A stretch of DNA of 64,000 bases from Stygiobacter sp043807765 (GTDB taxonomy: Bacteria > Bacteroidota > Ignavibacteria > Ignavibacteriales > Melioribacteraceae): positions 62,001 through 126,000 of the forward strand of contig JAZDFQ010000038.1 of the NCBI GenBank assembly GCA_043807765.1, in the 5' to 3' direction. A program made the translations under genes and the position numbers. Position 1 is the first letter of the stretch. Each line of letters begins with the position of its first letter. Of this stretch, positions 1 through 9,054 are shown piece by piece. The notes beneath the pieces were generated by a model, which was not told the DNA's origin, made no database searches, and saw only the letters and a program-made list of their open reading frames with translations.

Positions 1-538
1 TGATGAATCCCTTCATTCCATTTTGAACAGCTTGCCGTGTTGCTTCCTTATCATCCGGGTGAACAAAGTCCAGCAATTGCTTACCTATCAATTCCGAAAC
101 CGGGTAACCGAGTGCAACTTCCCACTCAGGATTCAATTTATGAAAGAAACCTTCAGTATCTGCAATGCAAAGCAAGTCCATGGCGTTTGTAAAGTATCTG
201 TCCAATTCTTCTTTCTTCTCTCGTAATTCATGTTCTATTTTATTTCGTTCTAAGAAAAGCGGGGCAATTCGTGAGATTCCTATAGTAAGACTAATGGATA
301 GAATCAGTCCAATGATTTCGTTTGCCATATCCGGCGAATACAATTTATCTCCAAGTATTAAATGGAAAAACGGTACAACTCGCCTTACAGCCATTAATAC
401 AATAGCTGCCGCTATAAGGCTCCAGGCTGTCCGTTTACCTGTAACGCTGATTAAAAGTATTGCTAAGTATGCAGCTGTTGCTTGAATGAAAATTGAAAGT
501 CCTAGTACAAGACCAATTAGAAAATTATAGTTAGTCAT
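1..538 (-). CDS. Membrane-anchored PAS sensor protein, N-terminal part (cut by window edge)
   Basis: The reverse-strand frame opens with ATG at 538 and stays open to base 1, so at least 179 residues are present and the C-terminus is missing. The protein starts with two hydrophobic segments (about residues 4-28 and 38-58) and a third around 72-90. A short charged helix then leads into a PAS domain from about residue 107 (DLLCIADTEGFFHKLNPEWE). This PAS closely resembles the second PAS of the giant sensor protein just upstream (DLLCIADTDGYFHRLNPEWE), so the two genes share recent ancestry for that domain. It lies 79 bp after the giant sensor gene on the same strand and may belong to the same transcript. 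A histidine kinase output beyond the edge is likely but not seen. Confidence 0.85.
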   Translation of the reverse strand, partial: MTNYNFLIGLVLGLSIFIQATAAYLAILLISVTGKRTAWSLIAAAIVLMAVRRVVPFFHLILGDKLYSPDMANEIIGLILSISLTIGISRIAPLFLERNKIEHELREKKEELDRYFTNAMDLLCIADTEGFFHKLNPEWEVALGYPVSELIGKQLLDFVHPDDKEATRQAVQNGMKGFI

Positions 539-617
539 ATTAAAGTAATTCCCATTTACTTTTTCACATTATGAAAAATGATTCTAAACTTATAAGAATA
601 CTTTTGCATTCTATTTT

Positions 618-3600
618 TTACGTAACATCATATTTCCTTGGTTTACCTTCTTTCTCCAGCAGTGCATTTATTTCTTTTTTTAGATCAATCATTTTTTCTT
701 CTCTGCCAACCATTAGTTTATTAAAACGATTGATTTCATCCATTTGCTCTTTGAGCTCTTGTTCAGCGAGTTTGCGTTCTGTTATATCCTGGCTAATTAT
801 TTGGATACCGATAACATTTTTCTGAGAATCGCAAATTCTTGAGAAAATACTTAAGAACCATTTCTCTCCGGTAGGCAGATTAATACAATCCTCATAAATA
901 ATATTCGATTCGGATGCAGCAGAAAGTTTGATTCTATTCATATAGAAATCCGTCTCTGATTTGGGGAAAATCTCATATATTGATTTACCGTTGAAATCCT
1001 CCGGCTTTCCGTTCATATGACTTGCTGCAAGATTATTGTAAGATATCACGATTCCATCTACGGTGTAGTAGCCAATTCCAACACCGGCATTTTCATGAAG
1101 TAACCGGTATTTTTCTTCGCTCTCACTTAAGGCAAGTTCAGCTTGTTTGCGAACTGTTATATCTTGCATCATTCCTAGCATTGAAATAGGTTCTCCTGAA
1201 GTATTTCTCCTAAGAATAGCTTCGCTATGAATGAAACGAATCTCTCTATCCGGCCGTACAATTCTATAATCAAGATTGTAAAGAATGTCTTTCTGAATTG
1301 CATCAAAAACTGCTTTCTCAGCTTTTTCTTTATCTTCCGGTAAAATCAGTTGAATCCATTGTCTATGCCACTCGTTCAATTTTTTATGATAATTTTCTTG
1401 CGGTAATCCGAAAATTCGGCAAGATTCATCCGAAAGGATTATTTTATTATTAATGAAGTCGCGTTCCCAATAACCAACATTTGCTATGCGTTGTGCTTCG
1501 GTAAGGCGTCGTTCACTTTCCAACAGATTGCGTAATGTTAAGAGGCTTGTCAATCCATCTGTTAATCTTGTGCTGATTTCTTTTAAAAGTTTTTTCTCTT
1601 CGGAAGTCCAACTTCTGCTGCTTGAACATTGATGCAAAACGAACATCCAAGGTTTATCGGTTTTGGGATGTAAACTAATTGCCAATTGTGATTTAATATT
1701 GAAACTTTCAGATACTTTTTGCGGAAGTGGTTCTTCATTGCCTGGACCGAATCCAACCGGGTAATTGGCCGCTAAAACAGCACTGAATACCCTTATTGCT
1801 TCCGAATCTACTGGAATTTCAACCCCAAGAATCTGTACACCGGGATGTTCAGGTTTAGTACGCTCTATAGGTGCTTTCCAGAAAGCAGCTTCAACATCAC
1901 AAGGATAAATTAAGCTTGCACGGTCGCAATCAAAAGTAGAAAGTATAATATCTAAAACATCGCTCATCATTTGTTCAACATTATTTGCTTCCTGTATAGC
2001 TCTGTTAATCTTATCCATATTCTCGAAAAAGCGAAGATTGGCTTGCCTTTCTTTTTCAGCTAATTTCCGTTCGGAGATATCGTGACCAATAGCAATGGCG
2101 CCGGTTATATTTCCGAGAGTATTACGTTCGGCAAGGAAGTGAACTTCATGTATATGGGGATTTCCTTCAATGTCTCGAATCATTATCTCCATTTCATCTT
2201 CAACACCGGTTTTAATTACATGCCGAAGTTTTTCGTTGTATTCTTCTATTCCTTCGGTTTCATTAAACTGGATTTCAGCAGAAAGTTTTCCTACAAGTGA
2301 AGAGTCTGTATATTTAGTTGCCGCTATAACGTGGTTTAAATAAATTACTCGGCAATCTAAATCATAACGAATGATATGGTTAGGTATGTTCTCAGCAAGG
2401 GTGCGGAATTCACGTTCGCTATTTCTTAATTGAAGTTCGGATATTTTCCTCTCTGTAATATCATAAACCGTGGAGCGGCTCATTAAATATTTGCCGGTAT
2501 TGTCTTTTATAGCTGTGGAACCTAGAAGTACGGGAAGTATAGTTCCATCTTTTCGTATTAATTCAAACTCAAGATCCTTGATCCAACCTTGATCTTTGAA
2601 AACCGGGAAGTTCACTTTAAATGATTCAAGACTATTTGGAGTAAGTAAATCAGAGAATTTCATTTTCCCAATAACTTCTTCAAATGTGTATCCAAGCCAA
2701 TCAAGTTCTGTATCATTTATAAGAACGAACATTCCGTCTTTATCCAGTGAATGATATCCGCAAGGCGCACGGTTATAAAGATCGCGAATCTCTTCCGCCG
2801 CTTGATGAAGTTCTTCTTCGGCTTTCTTTCTTTCGTTTTCGCTTTCTATAAATTCTAGCGCAAAGGAAATGTCCTTTGCCATTTCATCAAGAAGTTTAAC
2901 ATCATCTTCTTCAAAATATTCGGCTTCATTAGAATAAATATTGAATGTGCCAACCACTTTACCGAAAACAAATAATGGGAATGATGCGGAAGATTTATAA
3001 CCGTATTTAATTGCTTTCTCCCGCCATGGAGTCATGCTCTCATCATTTTGAATATTGTTTGAAATTTTATGAATACCGGTTTTTATTGCAGTTCCGGTAG
3101 GACCGCTACTCCGGTGTTCGTCATTTAAATCAATATCAATAGTTTTTAGATAGTCTCCGGTAACTCCACTTGAGGCTGCAATATCAACTTTGTTAGTTGT
3201 ACTATTTACCAAACCAATCCACGCCATTCTGAACAAACCGTAATCAACAGATATTCGGCACGCCTCATTTAACATTTCATCTTTATCATGTATTCTCACA
3301 ATTGCTTGATTGATATTACTAAGCACAGAGTGGATGCGGTTTAGTTTAAGTATTTGTTCTTCGGCATGTTTTCGTTCTGTTATATCCGTAACAATTCCTT
3401 CTATTGCTACCGGGTCTCCGGCATCATCACGTACTAAAATATTCCGCTGGTTTAGCCAGCGTTCTTCTCCCGACTTGTGAATTATCTGATACTCATAAGT
3501 TGGAGGCATATTTCCATTTTGTAGGTTTACCCATTGTTCTTCAAAATATTTATGCCAGTTGGGATGAATAGACTGCTGGAAGAGAAGGGGATTTACATAA

Positions 3601-6251
3601 TAATCTTCAGGAGGATAACCGAAAATTGTGATTACTGCCGGACTTACATATTCATATTTTCCATCAAGCAAAGACATTCTGTAAATAAGATCTGGCGCAT
3701 TTTCTGCGAGACGTCTGAATCTTTCTTCACTTTCTTTAAGATTGTTATTTGCAATATAACTTGTTAGTGAATCTTCCAACCGTCGACCAATCTCTTTGAA
3801 AAGCCGTTCTTCTTCCAAAGTCCAGGTTCGTATGTATGAGCATTGGTGCATCCCGAACGCCCAGGGTTTTCCTAGTTTCGGACGCATGGCTGTCATTATC
3901 ATTGATTTTACACTAAATTGCTCGGAACTTACTTTATTTATTGGTCTCTCAGTTCCTTCTACGTACGTTGTTGGATCAACTGATTTCAGCGTTTCTTTTA
4001 AATTCTGTGCCATATCAGGAGGTAATGGTATATCAACATTTAATACATTAGCACCCGGATATTCAGGTTTTGTAATTTCCATTGGAACCTGAAACATAGA
4101 TGCATCCGGATCGCAAGGATAAAAAAGCCATACACGATCACTATCAAAAATAGAAAGTACTGTAGCGAGCACTTCACTCATCATTAGTTCAAGAGAATCC
4201 TTGCCTTGAAGAGCGCGGTTAATTCTATCCATGCTTTCAAAATAGTGGAGATTCGTCAGACGTTCTTGTTCAACAAGTTTGCGCTCGGTTATATCTCTAG
4301 CAACCGCATATATTAATTTGCCTGATGGGAAGGAATTCCACTCAATCCATTTGTATGAACCATCCTTGCAAAGGTACCGGTTAGTAAACCGTAATACTTC
4401 ATTCTGCTTTTCAAGGTTTGCTATTGCATGCGAAGTTGATTCTAAATCATCGGGATGAACCAAATCGAGAAACCGTTTGCCTTCCAATTCCTTAATAGAA
4501 AAACCAAGTGTGGTTTCCCATTCGGGATTTAATCGGTGGAAATAACCGTCTGTATCTGCAATGCACAATAAATCAAGCGACTTAGTGAAGTAAAGCTCCA
4601 ACTCATCTGATTTTTCTAGTAAAGCTTGTTCTGTTTTCTTTCGAAGGTTTTCAGTTTCTATAAACTCCATAGCAAAGGAAATATCTTTTATCATTTCGTC
4701 AAGAAGAACCACATCATCGCTTTCAAAGAAATTGGATTCATCAGAATAAATACAAAACGCGCCAGCTACTTTACCGAAAACTATAAGAGGAAACGCAGCT
4801 GAAGATTTGTAACCGTACTTAATCGCCTCGTCCCGCCAAAAGCGCATGCTTTCATCATCAACAATATTGTTTGATATTTTATGTATGCCGGTTCTTATTG
4901 CAAGTCCTGTTGGTCCACTGCTTAGTTGTTCATCACTTAAATCAATATTTAGATTTTCCAGATAAGTTCCTTCAACTCCGCTTGATGCAACAACATCAAC
5001 TTTATTTGTGTGCGGATTTACAATACCAATCCACACCATTTTGAATTTGCCGTCTACAACAGCAATCCGGCAAGCTTCATCAAAAATATCTTTTGTATTG
5101 CGGACTCTTACAATAGCTTGATTAATATTACTAAGTACTGCATAAATTCGGTTAAGTTTACGAATCTGAGACTCGGCGCGCTTTCGATCTGTGATATTCT
5201 GTATAAAAGCAGTAACGCCAATTACTTCATTGTTTTGAAAAATCGGATTCCAATTGAGCTCGTAATAGATATCCACTTCCGGTTGATGCTGGATTTCCGA
5301 AAAAGTTTCACCTCTTAAAGCACGGTCAATACTAAACTTTGCTTGTTGCCTTAATTCGGTTATGCTCATACAATCAAGTAAACTTGTTCCCTTTTTGATA
5401 TCTACATCCCAAACCAACTTCATTTCTTCATGGTGTTTTTCGTTGAAGGTTGTATAGCAATAATTTCTATCCAATGAGAAAATGATAATACTGCCTGAGC
5501 TGTTGATCAAGGCTGATAATAAAGTGAATTGAGATTCCAATTGTAATTCGGCACGCTTACGCTCAACAAGTTCTTCCTTTAAGCGCATATTAATGTTATA
5601 TAACTCAAGAGAACGTTCTTCAACTCTGTCTTCCAGTTCCTCGTTTATATGTCTGAGTTCTTCTTCGGCTTGTTTGCGTAAATTATTCTCTTCGGTAAGC
5701 AGATCAAAAGCAGTTTTTAGTTTTGTGTGTCCGAGTATTTCGTTTTTTAATATATGTGCAGCATAACTGAAGAACGTAGGCAAATTGAAATGCAAGTCGA
5801 CTGTGCCGGTGTATAATCCTTCTATTTTAAAGACGCCTATAAGATCAGTTCCGACAAGAAGTGGGAAAGCCCAAGTGCTTGCCTTAGTAAATTCAGCGCC
5901 AAGTAATTTGGTGTTGGTAAAGTCGCTTTGAATTTCGATCGGCTCCTTCGTTTCAAAGACTTTTTTAACTACATCGTCTTCAAGTTGTTCAACCTTCTTT
6001 TTTTCACCCAACACATCAGCATAGAAAATTTCTTCATCAATTAGGTAATAAATAATAAGATTTGATCCGCCGATATTTCCAAGAATGATTTGTAACAGAT
6101 TTTGGATTGTATTTTCCAATCCCGAAACAGTGCTCATCTCATTCATCAAATGTATAAAGACTTGCAAGTAGGATTTTTCAACGGCAAGCTTTTTTACTCT
6201 CTCATTTAAGTTTGCAAACTCTTCTTTCGAAATGAGTATTTCATCATTCAT
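618..6251 (-). CDS. Giant multi-PAS/GAF sensory protein without kinase or other output domain
   Basis: This 1,877-residue predicted cytoplasmic protein has no membrane segment. Numbering from the upstream GTG at 6263, the order is: N-terminal GAF-like region (about 35-170), coiled coil (185-245), PAS1 (245-365), GAF (370-540), PAS2 (550-665), a different GAF (670-840), PAS3 (845-968), GAF (972-1145), PAS4 (1155-1275), PAS5 (1280-1400), GAF (1405-1585), PAS6 (1590-1706), PAS7 (1710-1832) and a C-terminal coiled coil. Most PAS units end in the usual DITERK linker. No HisKA, HATPase, GGDEF, EAL or HTH is visible; the protein ends in a charged tail (GREEKMIDLKKEINALLEKE) of the kind often seen before a kinase. 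I prefer the ATG at 6251: AGGTG lies 9 bases upstream and the start overlaps the end of the preceding gene. Ligands are unknown. It probably signals through a separate partner, perhaps the neighbouring PAS protein. Confidence 0.85.
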   Translation of the reverse strand: MNDEILISKEEFANLNERVKKLAVEKSYLQVFIHLMNEMSTVSGLENTIQNLLQIILGNIGGSNLIIYYLIDEEIFYADVLGEKKKVEQLEDDVVKKVFETKEPIEIQSDFTNTKLLGAEFTKASTWAFPLLVGTDLIGVFKIEGLYTGTVDLHFNLPTFFSYAAHILKNEILGHTKLKTAFDLLTEENNLRKQAEEELRHINEELEDRVEERSLELYNINMRLKEELVERKRAELQLESQFTLLSALINSSGSIIIFSLDRNYCYTTFNEKHHEEMKLVWDVDIKKGTSLLDCMSITELRQQAKFSIDRALRGETFSEIQHQPEVDIYYELNWNPIFQNNEVIGVTAFIQNITDRKRAESQIRKLNRIYAVLSNINQAIVRVRNTKDIFDEACRIAVVDGKFKMVWIGIVNPHTNKVDVVASSGVEGTYLENLNIDLSDEQLSSGPTGLAIRTGIHKISNNIVDDESMRFWRDEAIKYGYKSSAAFPLIVFGKVAGAFCIYSDESNFFESDDVVLLDEMIKDISFAMEFIETENLRKKTEQALLEKSDELELYFTKSLDLLCIADTDGYFHRLNPEWETTLGFSIKELEGKRFLDLVHPDDLESTSHAIANLEKQNEVLRFTNRYLCKDGSYKWIEWNSFPSGKLIYAVARDITERKLVEQERLTNLHYFESMDRINRALQGKDSLELMMSEVLATVLSIFDSDRVWLFYPCDPDASMFQVPMEITKPEYPGANVLNVDIPLPPDMAQNLKETLKSVDPTTYVEGTERPINKVSSEQFSVKSMIMTAMRPKLGKPWAFGMHQCSYIRTWTLEEERLFKEIGRRLEDSLTSYIANNNLKESEERFRRLAENAPDLIYRMSLLDGKYEYVSPAVITIFGYPPEDYYVNPLLFQQSIHPNWHKYFEEQWVNLQNGNMPPTYEYQIIHKSGEERWLNQRNILVRDDAGDPVAIEGIVTDITERKHAEEQILKLNRIHSVLSNINQAIVRIHDKDEMLNEACRISVDYGLFRMAWIGLVNSTTNKVDIAASSGVTGDYLKTIDIDLNDEHRSSGPTGTAIKTGIHKISNNIQNDESMTPWREKAIKYGYKSSASFPLFVFGKVVGTFNIYSNEAEYFEEDDVKLLDEMAKDISFALEFIESENERKKAEEELHQAAEEIRDLYNRAPCGYHSLDKDGMFVLINDTELDWLGYTFEEVIGKMKFSDLLTPNSLESFKVNFPVFKDQGWIKDLEFELIRKDGTILPVLLGSTAIKDNTGKYLMSRSTVYDITERKISELQLRNSEREFRTLAENIPNHIIRYDLDCRVIYLNHVIAATKYTDSSLVGKLSAEIQFNETEGIEEYNEKLRHVIKTGVEDEMEIMIRDIEGNPHIHEVHFLAERNTLGNITGAIAIGHDISERKLAEKERQANLRFFENMDKINRAIQEANNVEQMMSDVLDIILSTFDCDRASLIYPCDVEAAFWKAPIERTKPEHPGVQILGVEIPVDSEAIRVFSAVLAANYPVGFGPGNEEPLPQKVSESFNIKSQLAISLHPKTDKPWMFVLHQCSSSRSWTSEEKKLLKEISTRLTDGLTSLLTLRNLLESERRLTEAQRIANVGYWERDFINNKIILSDESCRIFGLPQENYHKKLNEWHRQWIQLILPEDKEKAEKAVFDAIQKDILYNLDYRIVRPDREIRFIHSEAILRRNTSGEPISMLGMMQDITVRKQAELALSESEEKYRLLHENAGVGIGYYTVDGIVISYNNLAASHMNGKPEDFNGKSIYEIFPKSETDFYMNRIKLSAASESNIIYEDCINLPTGEKWFLSIFSRICDSQKNVIGIQIISQDITERKLAEQELKEQMDEINRFNKLMVGREEKMIDLKKEINALLEKEGKPRKYDVT

Positions 6252-6858
6252 CTGATTTAGCACCTATTTGATTAATAGAAGAAAGTAAAACCATTTCTAA
6301 ATTATCAAGTGTAACATCCAACCATCTCAAAGGTAAATCAACATATTGAGCAATTTCTTCTGCTTCTTTGGTAAAGTTGCCGGAATAGGGAGTTTTAACA
6401 GCTAATATGTACTTCCTATCTTCGTGAAAAATTTGCATTACGATATCTCTATTATCGCCAAAAACCTTTTTGAATATAATTCTCCATCGGTTGGCCCAAT
6501 CTTCAAAAAGAAAGAAAGCTCCCATTGCTAATTCTTTTGTGAATAGTGAATAACCTAAAAGGATTTCAACGCAGTTTTGTCCTTCAGTCCGGAAGGTTTT
6601 TGCATTTTGCAATACCTCATCCATTTGCGGATGACACTCGCCGTAAAAAACTATTTTATTTGAACATGTGTGCTTTTCAAGTTCTGTGCAAAGGTTTTTC
6701 TTTAGAATATGAAAATCTATATGAAAGGTAGAATCAAGGAAGTCGGTTTTAATTAACCAATTGTTTTTTTTTATTAACTGGTTAATCTCTCTTCTAAAAA
6801 TCCCGCAACCAATTAGAATCGGTTCGTTTAAGTCAGTTTTTGAAGCACCCAAATTCAT
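6244..6858 (-). CDS. DUF1638-like protein of corrinoid methyltransferase operons
   Basis: The 204-residue protein resembles the DUF1638 family. It has an early ILIGCGIFRREI segment, a central IVFYGECHPQMDE segment (the family's typical 'YG.C...l' pattern) and a conserved Cys in GQNCVEILLG. From established genome-context knowledge, DUF1638 genes often sit beside MtaA/UroD-type methyltransferases and corrinoid proteins, as here; its biochemical role is not known to me. Its ATG overlaps the 3' end of the methyltransferase gene by 26 bases, and its own 3' end overlaps the start of the giant sensor gene, so translation of the whole set is probably coupled. The Cys and Glu/His residues around GECHPQ could bind metal, but this is inference. 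Confidence 0.7.
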   Translation of the reverse strand: MNLGASKTDLNEPILIGCGIFRREINQLIKKNNWLIKTDFLDSTFHIDFHILKKNLCTELEKHTCSNKIVFYGECHPQMDEVLQNAKTFRTEGQNCVEILLGYSLFTKELAMGAFFLFEDWANRWRIIFKKVFGDNRDIVMQIFHEDRKYILAVKTPYSGNFTKEAEEIAQYVDLPLRWLDVTLDNLEMVLLSSINQIGAKSDE

Positions 6859-7866
6859 AAGCGGCCTCGAGCATAGCTTTAATGTTTTCTTCTGGAATTG
6901 CTAATGGCATAACCAGAGTTCCAAATAAGAATTTCGCACCATCTACACTTGAATCAATTATACGTTTCACTTCATTTCTAATTTCTTCTTTTGTCCATTC
7001 AATCAGCTTAATATCATTTATCACTCCGGCATAAAGAGCTCTGCCGGAAATATTATTTTTCCCATCACTTATACTGTCTAGCGGACTTAAATAGAAATTC
7101 TTCAAACCAATTTTTTCAATGACTTGATTTATAACCGGATTCATTCTAGCGCCGCCGCAGTAATAAACAACGCTTTGTAAATCAAATGAAATAAGATCTT
7201 TTAGCATCCACGGAATAGAGAGTTCTTCAAACAGTTTAGGGGGAACAAAATCGAGAGAACCGAACGGATTGGAATACAAAAAAACATTTGCGCCGGCATC
7301 GCGGTAAGCTATTAATTGTTTACGGAAAATTCGGAAGTTTTTTCAAGAAGCTCATCACGCAAATCGTACGGACCGGAAAGTAGAAGGTCAATCCACTTTT
7401 CCATTCCCATTAAAAGGGCTGGCATAGTCATAGCAGAAGTTAGATAAGCGCATATGGGATATTTTCCATCCGATTCTTTTTTTAGTATTTGCAAACACTT
7501 TAATGATTCTTCGAACTTTGGATGAGTTGAAATATCTTCCGGAATTTCAAGTTTATGAATGTCTTCAAAATTTTTAATAACCATGTGTCCAACATTTGGC
7601 GGACCATAATCCGAGTAAATAATATTTTTGCAGCCAAGCAGTTCTGCTTCTTTGCCAACATAAAAAAGACTCCAAAGATTATCGTAACCGTATTTTTCCC
7701 GCATCTTTAGTTGTCCTTCAGCAACGTATTCTCCTTTAGAATAATATTCTTTTAAGGGTATTCCTAATTCGCCGGCACCTTGATCTAGTAGATTACAGAA
7801 CACAGGTATTCGATCAATTATTTTTCCGTTAGCAGCAGCTAAAAGCCTCTCCATTCCAGTAATCAT
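6833..7866 (-). pseudogene. Uroporphyrinogen-decarboxylase-family (MtaA/CmuA-like) methyltransferase, split by a frameshift
   Basis: Two reading frames together make one member of the UroD/MtaA family, the zinc enzymes that move methyl groups between a corrinoid protein and a thiol or tetrahydrofolate-type acceptor. The first part (7866 to 7312) reads MITGMERLLAAANGKIIDRI and ends prematurely at VNN-stop. The second continues in another frame with RDAGANVFLYSNPFGSL, VVYYCGGARMN and SISDGKNNISG. Adding one base at the T run 7319-7321 (A run on the coding strand) restores VK-QLIAYRDAGAN and gives about 344 residues, normal for the family. So either the gene is freshly inactivated or the assembly lost one homopolymer base. 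The start ATG overlaps the stop of the corrinoid gene (ATGA). A zinc-binding His-x-Cys pair is not obvious; the C in YYCGG occupies the usual ligand region. Confidence 0.75.
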
Positions 7867-8528
7867 TGTTGTGTTTCCGCAATTAAATTTTTAACAATCT
7901 GTCCGGCGGCAATGCCATTTTCAGCCCACGCATCGGCATGAACAATTTTATATAGCTCACGATCATATCTGTATGGTGCACCGCCAACAATAATTTTAAT
8001 TTTATTTATGAGTCCTTTTTGAGCAAGGATTTCTCGTACCTTAATACATCCGTTTTCACCGCGGGCGGTATGAAGCATCATAGAAGAAATTCCAATTACC
8101 TCTGCTTCATGTTCTATTGCCGAGTTAACAAATTTCTCCGCTGCTACATTTAATCCAAGATCAATCGTTTCTATCATCTGAGCTTTAAGGCAGCCAATAA
8201 CTATCTTTTTCCCTAATCCATGAAAGTCGCCAACAGATGTACCAATTACAATTTTACCAAGTATTGTTGGTTGTGTTTCAAAAAGTGAAATCATCTCTTC
8301 AGTTACTTGAGAAGCAATTTGCGCAGTTAAAAAATGCTGGGCTAGGTTAGCTCCAAAATCTTGAGCTATAGAGGTTGACATATATTCAATAGATGGGACA
8401 ACAACTTTAAAAATAATATCTTTGGGTGAGATTCCTTTCTCTAACGCATCATGAACTACTTTCAAAGCGGCGCTTTTATCAGTATCAAAAATTGCGTCTT
8501 GATATTTTTTTATTATTAAGTCAATCAC
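7863..8528 (-). CDS. Corrinoid (cobalamin-binding) methyltransferase protein, MtaC/MtbC-like
   Basis: This 221-residue protein matches the two-domain corrinoid carrier used in methanol, methylamine and O-demethylation systems. A helical cap domain comes first (about residues 1-85), then a B12-binding Rossmann domain. The cobalamin signature D-x-H-x-x-G is present as GDFHGLGKKIV, with the histidine expected to ligate cobalt. Later elements are IGISSMMLHT and IVGGAPYR, which fit the S-x-L and GG segments. The start is GTG at 8528, supported by AGGAG at 8535-8539 with 7-base spacing. It is the first gene of the minus-strand operon and should pass its methyl group to the neighbouring UroD-family protein. 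No substrate-specific methyltransferase or RamA-type reactivator is seen here. Confidence 0.88.
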   Translation of the reverse strand: MIDLIIKKYQDAIFDTDKSAALKVVHDALEKGISPKDIIFKVVVPSIEYMSTSIAQDFGANLAQHFLTAQIASQVTEEMISLFETQPTILGKIVIGTSVGDFHGLGKKIVIGCLKAQMIETIDLGLNVAAEKFVNSAIEHEAEVIGISSMMLHTARGENGCIKVREILAQKGLINKIKIIVGGAPYRYDRELYKIVHADAWAENGIAAGQIVKNLIAETQQ

Positions 8529-9054
8529 AACTTACTCCTACGTTAATACTCCCGCCAAGTGTGATTACAAAATAATCATCTGTAAAACCTTTCGATTATG
8601 TTGGCACCCTGCCAATGAACAATTATTAAAAAATCCTTTTGTACATCTCAACACGGCAATAATTTAGCATAAATTTTTGTGAATGTCTTTAGAAATTTTT
8701 CAATCGCGACAAGTTCTCTTTTTATCAATTATTCTATCGAGAGAATTCTATTTTGGAAGGAAATAACTTAGGTGAAAAGTGAAGTATAATTTGAAGGAAT
8801 CTGAATACATAGATGTAACAAAAATACGCTTTTAATTACAGTGTTAAGCCCAATGTTGTCTGGTTAAAATTTTTAGCACGCAGATTAATTATGTTTTTAT
8901 AGTCTAGTAAGATAAATCATAAAAAATCTTAATCATCTTAACAAATCCGCGTTCTGTTCTTCCTTTTCTTTCAAACTATGGATGCTAACCTAACAGCCTT
9001 GGTATTAAGCCAACCCATAAATGTAATTACAGGTAAAAACATATTATTTCTGTA
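8529..9054. other. Intergenic region, 526 bp
   Basis: This region lies between the corrinoid operon start and the 3' end of the phosphatase gene, both on the minus strand. Apart from the palindrome and ribosome-binding site described separately I see no gene, tRNA or convincing cobalamin riboswitch core. It is very AT-rich. A plus-strand open frame begins at 8978 but runs antisense into the phosphatase gene and is not supported. Confidence 0.6.
8568..8615 (-). promoter_or_regulatory. Candidate promoter with upstream palindromic operator for the corrinoid operon
   Basis: A perfect 6-bp inverted repeat with a 3-bp spacer, TTGGCACCCTGCCAA, lies at 8601-8615. A TATTTTG hexamer-like box on the minus strand sits at 8574-8568, with no good TTTG box 20 bases further upstream. 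If TATTTTG is the -7 box, the palindrome centre falls about 45-50 bases before the start of transcription, where a class II activator would bind. This would fit an inducible methyl-metabolism operon but is inference only. Confidence 0.35.

Noticed and set aside
165..485. Plus-strand open frame of 106 residues
   Set aside because: It runs antisense to the PAS sensor at the left edge, whose minus-strand translation shows clear membrane helices and a PAS domain; this frame has no recognisable features.
8601..8620. TTGGCAC as a sigma-54 promoter -24 element
   Set aside because: A GC at the right distance for the -12 element is missing on both strands; the sequence is better read as a palindrome.
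8529..8700. Cobalamin riboswitch upstream of the corrinoid gene
   Set aside because: No B12-box core or the expected set of helices could be traced by eye on the minus strand.
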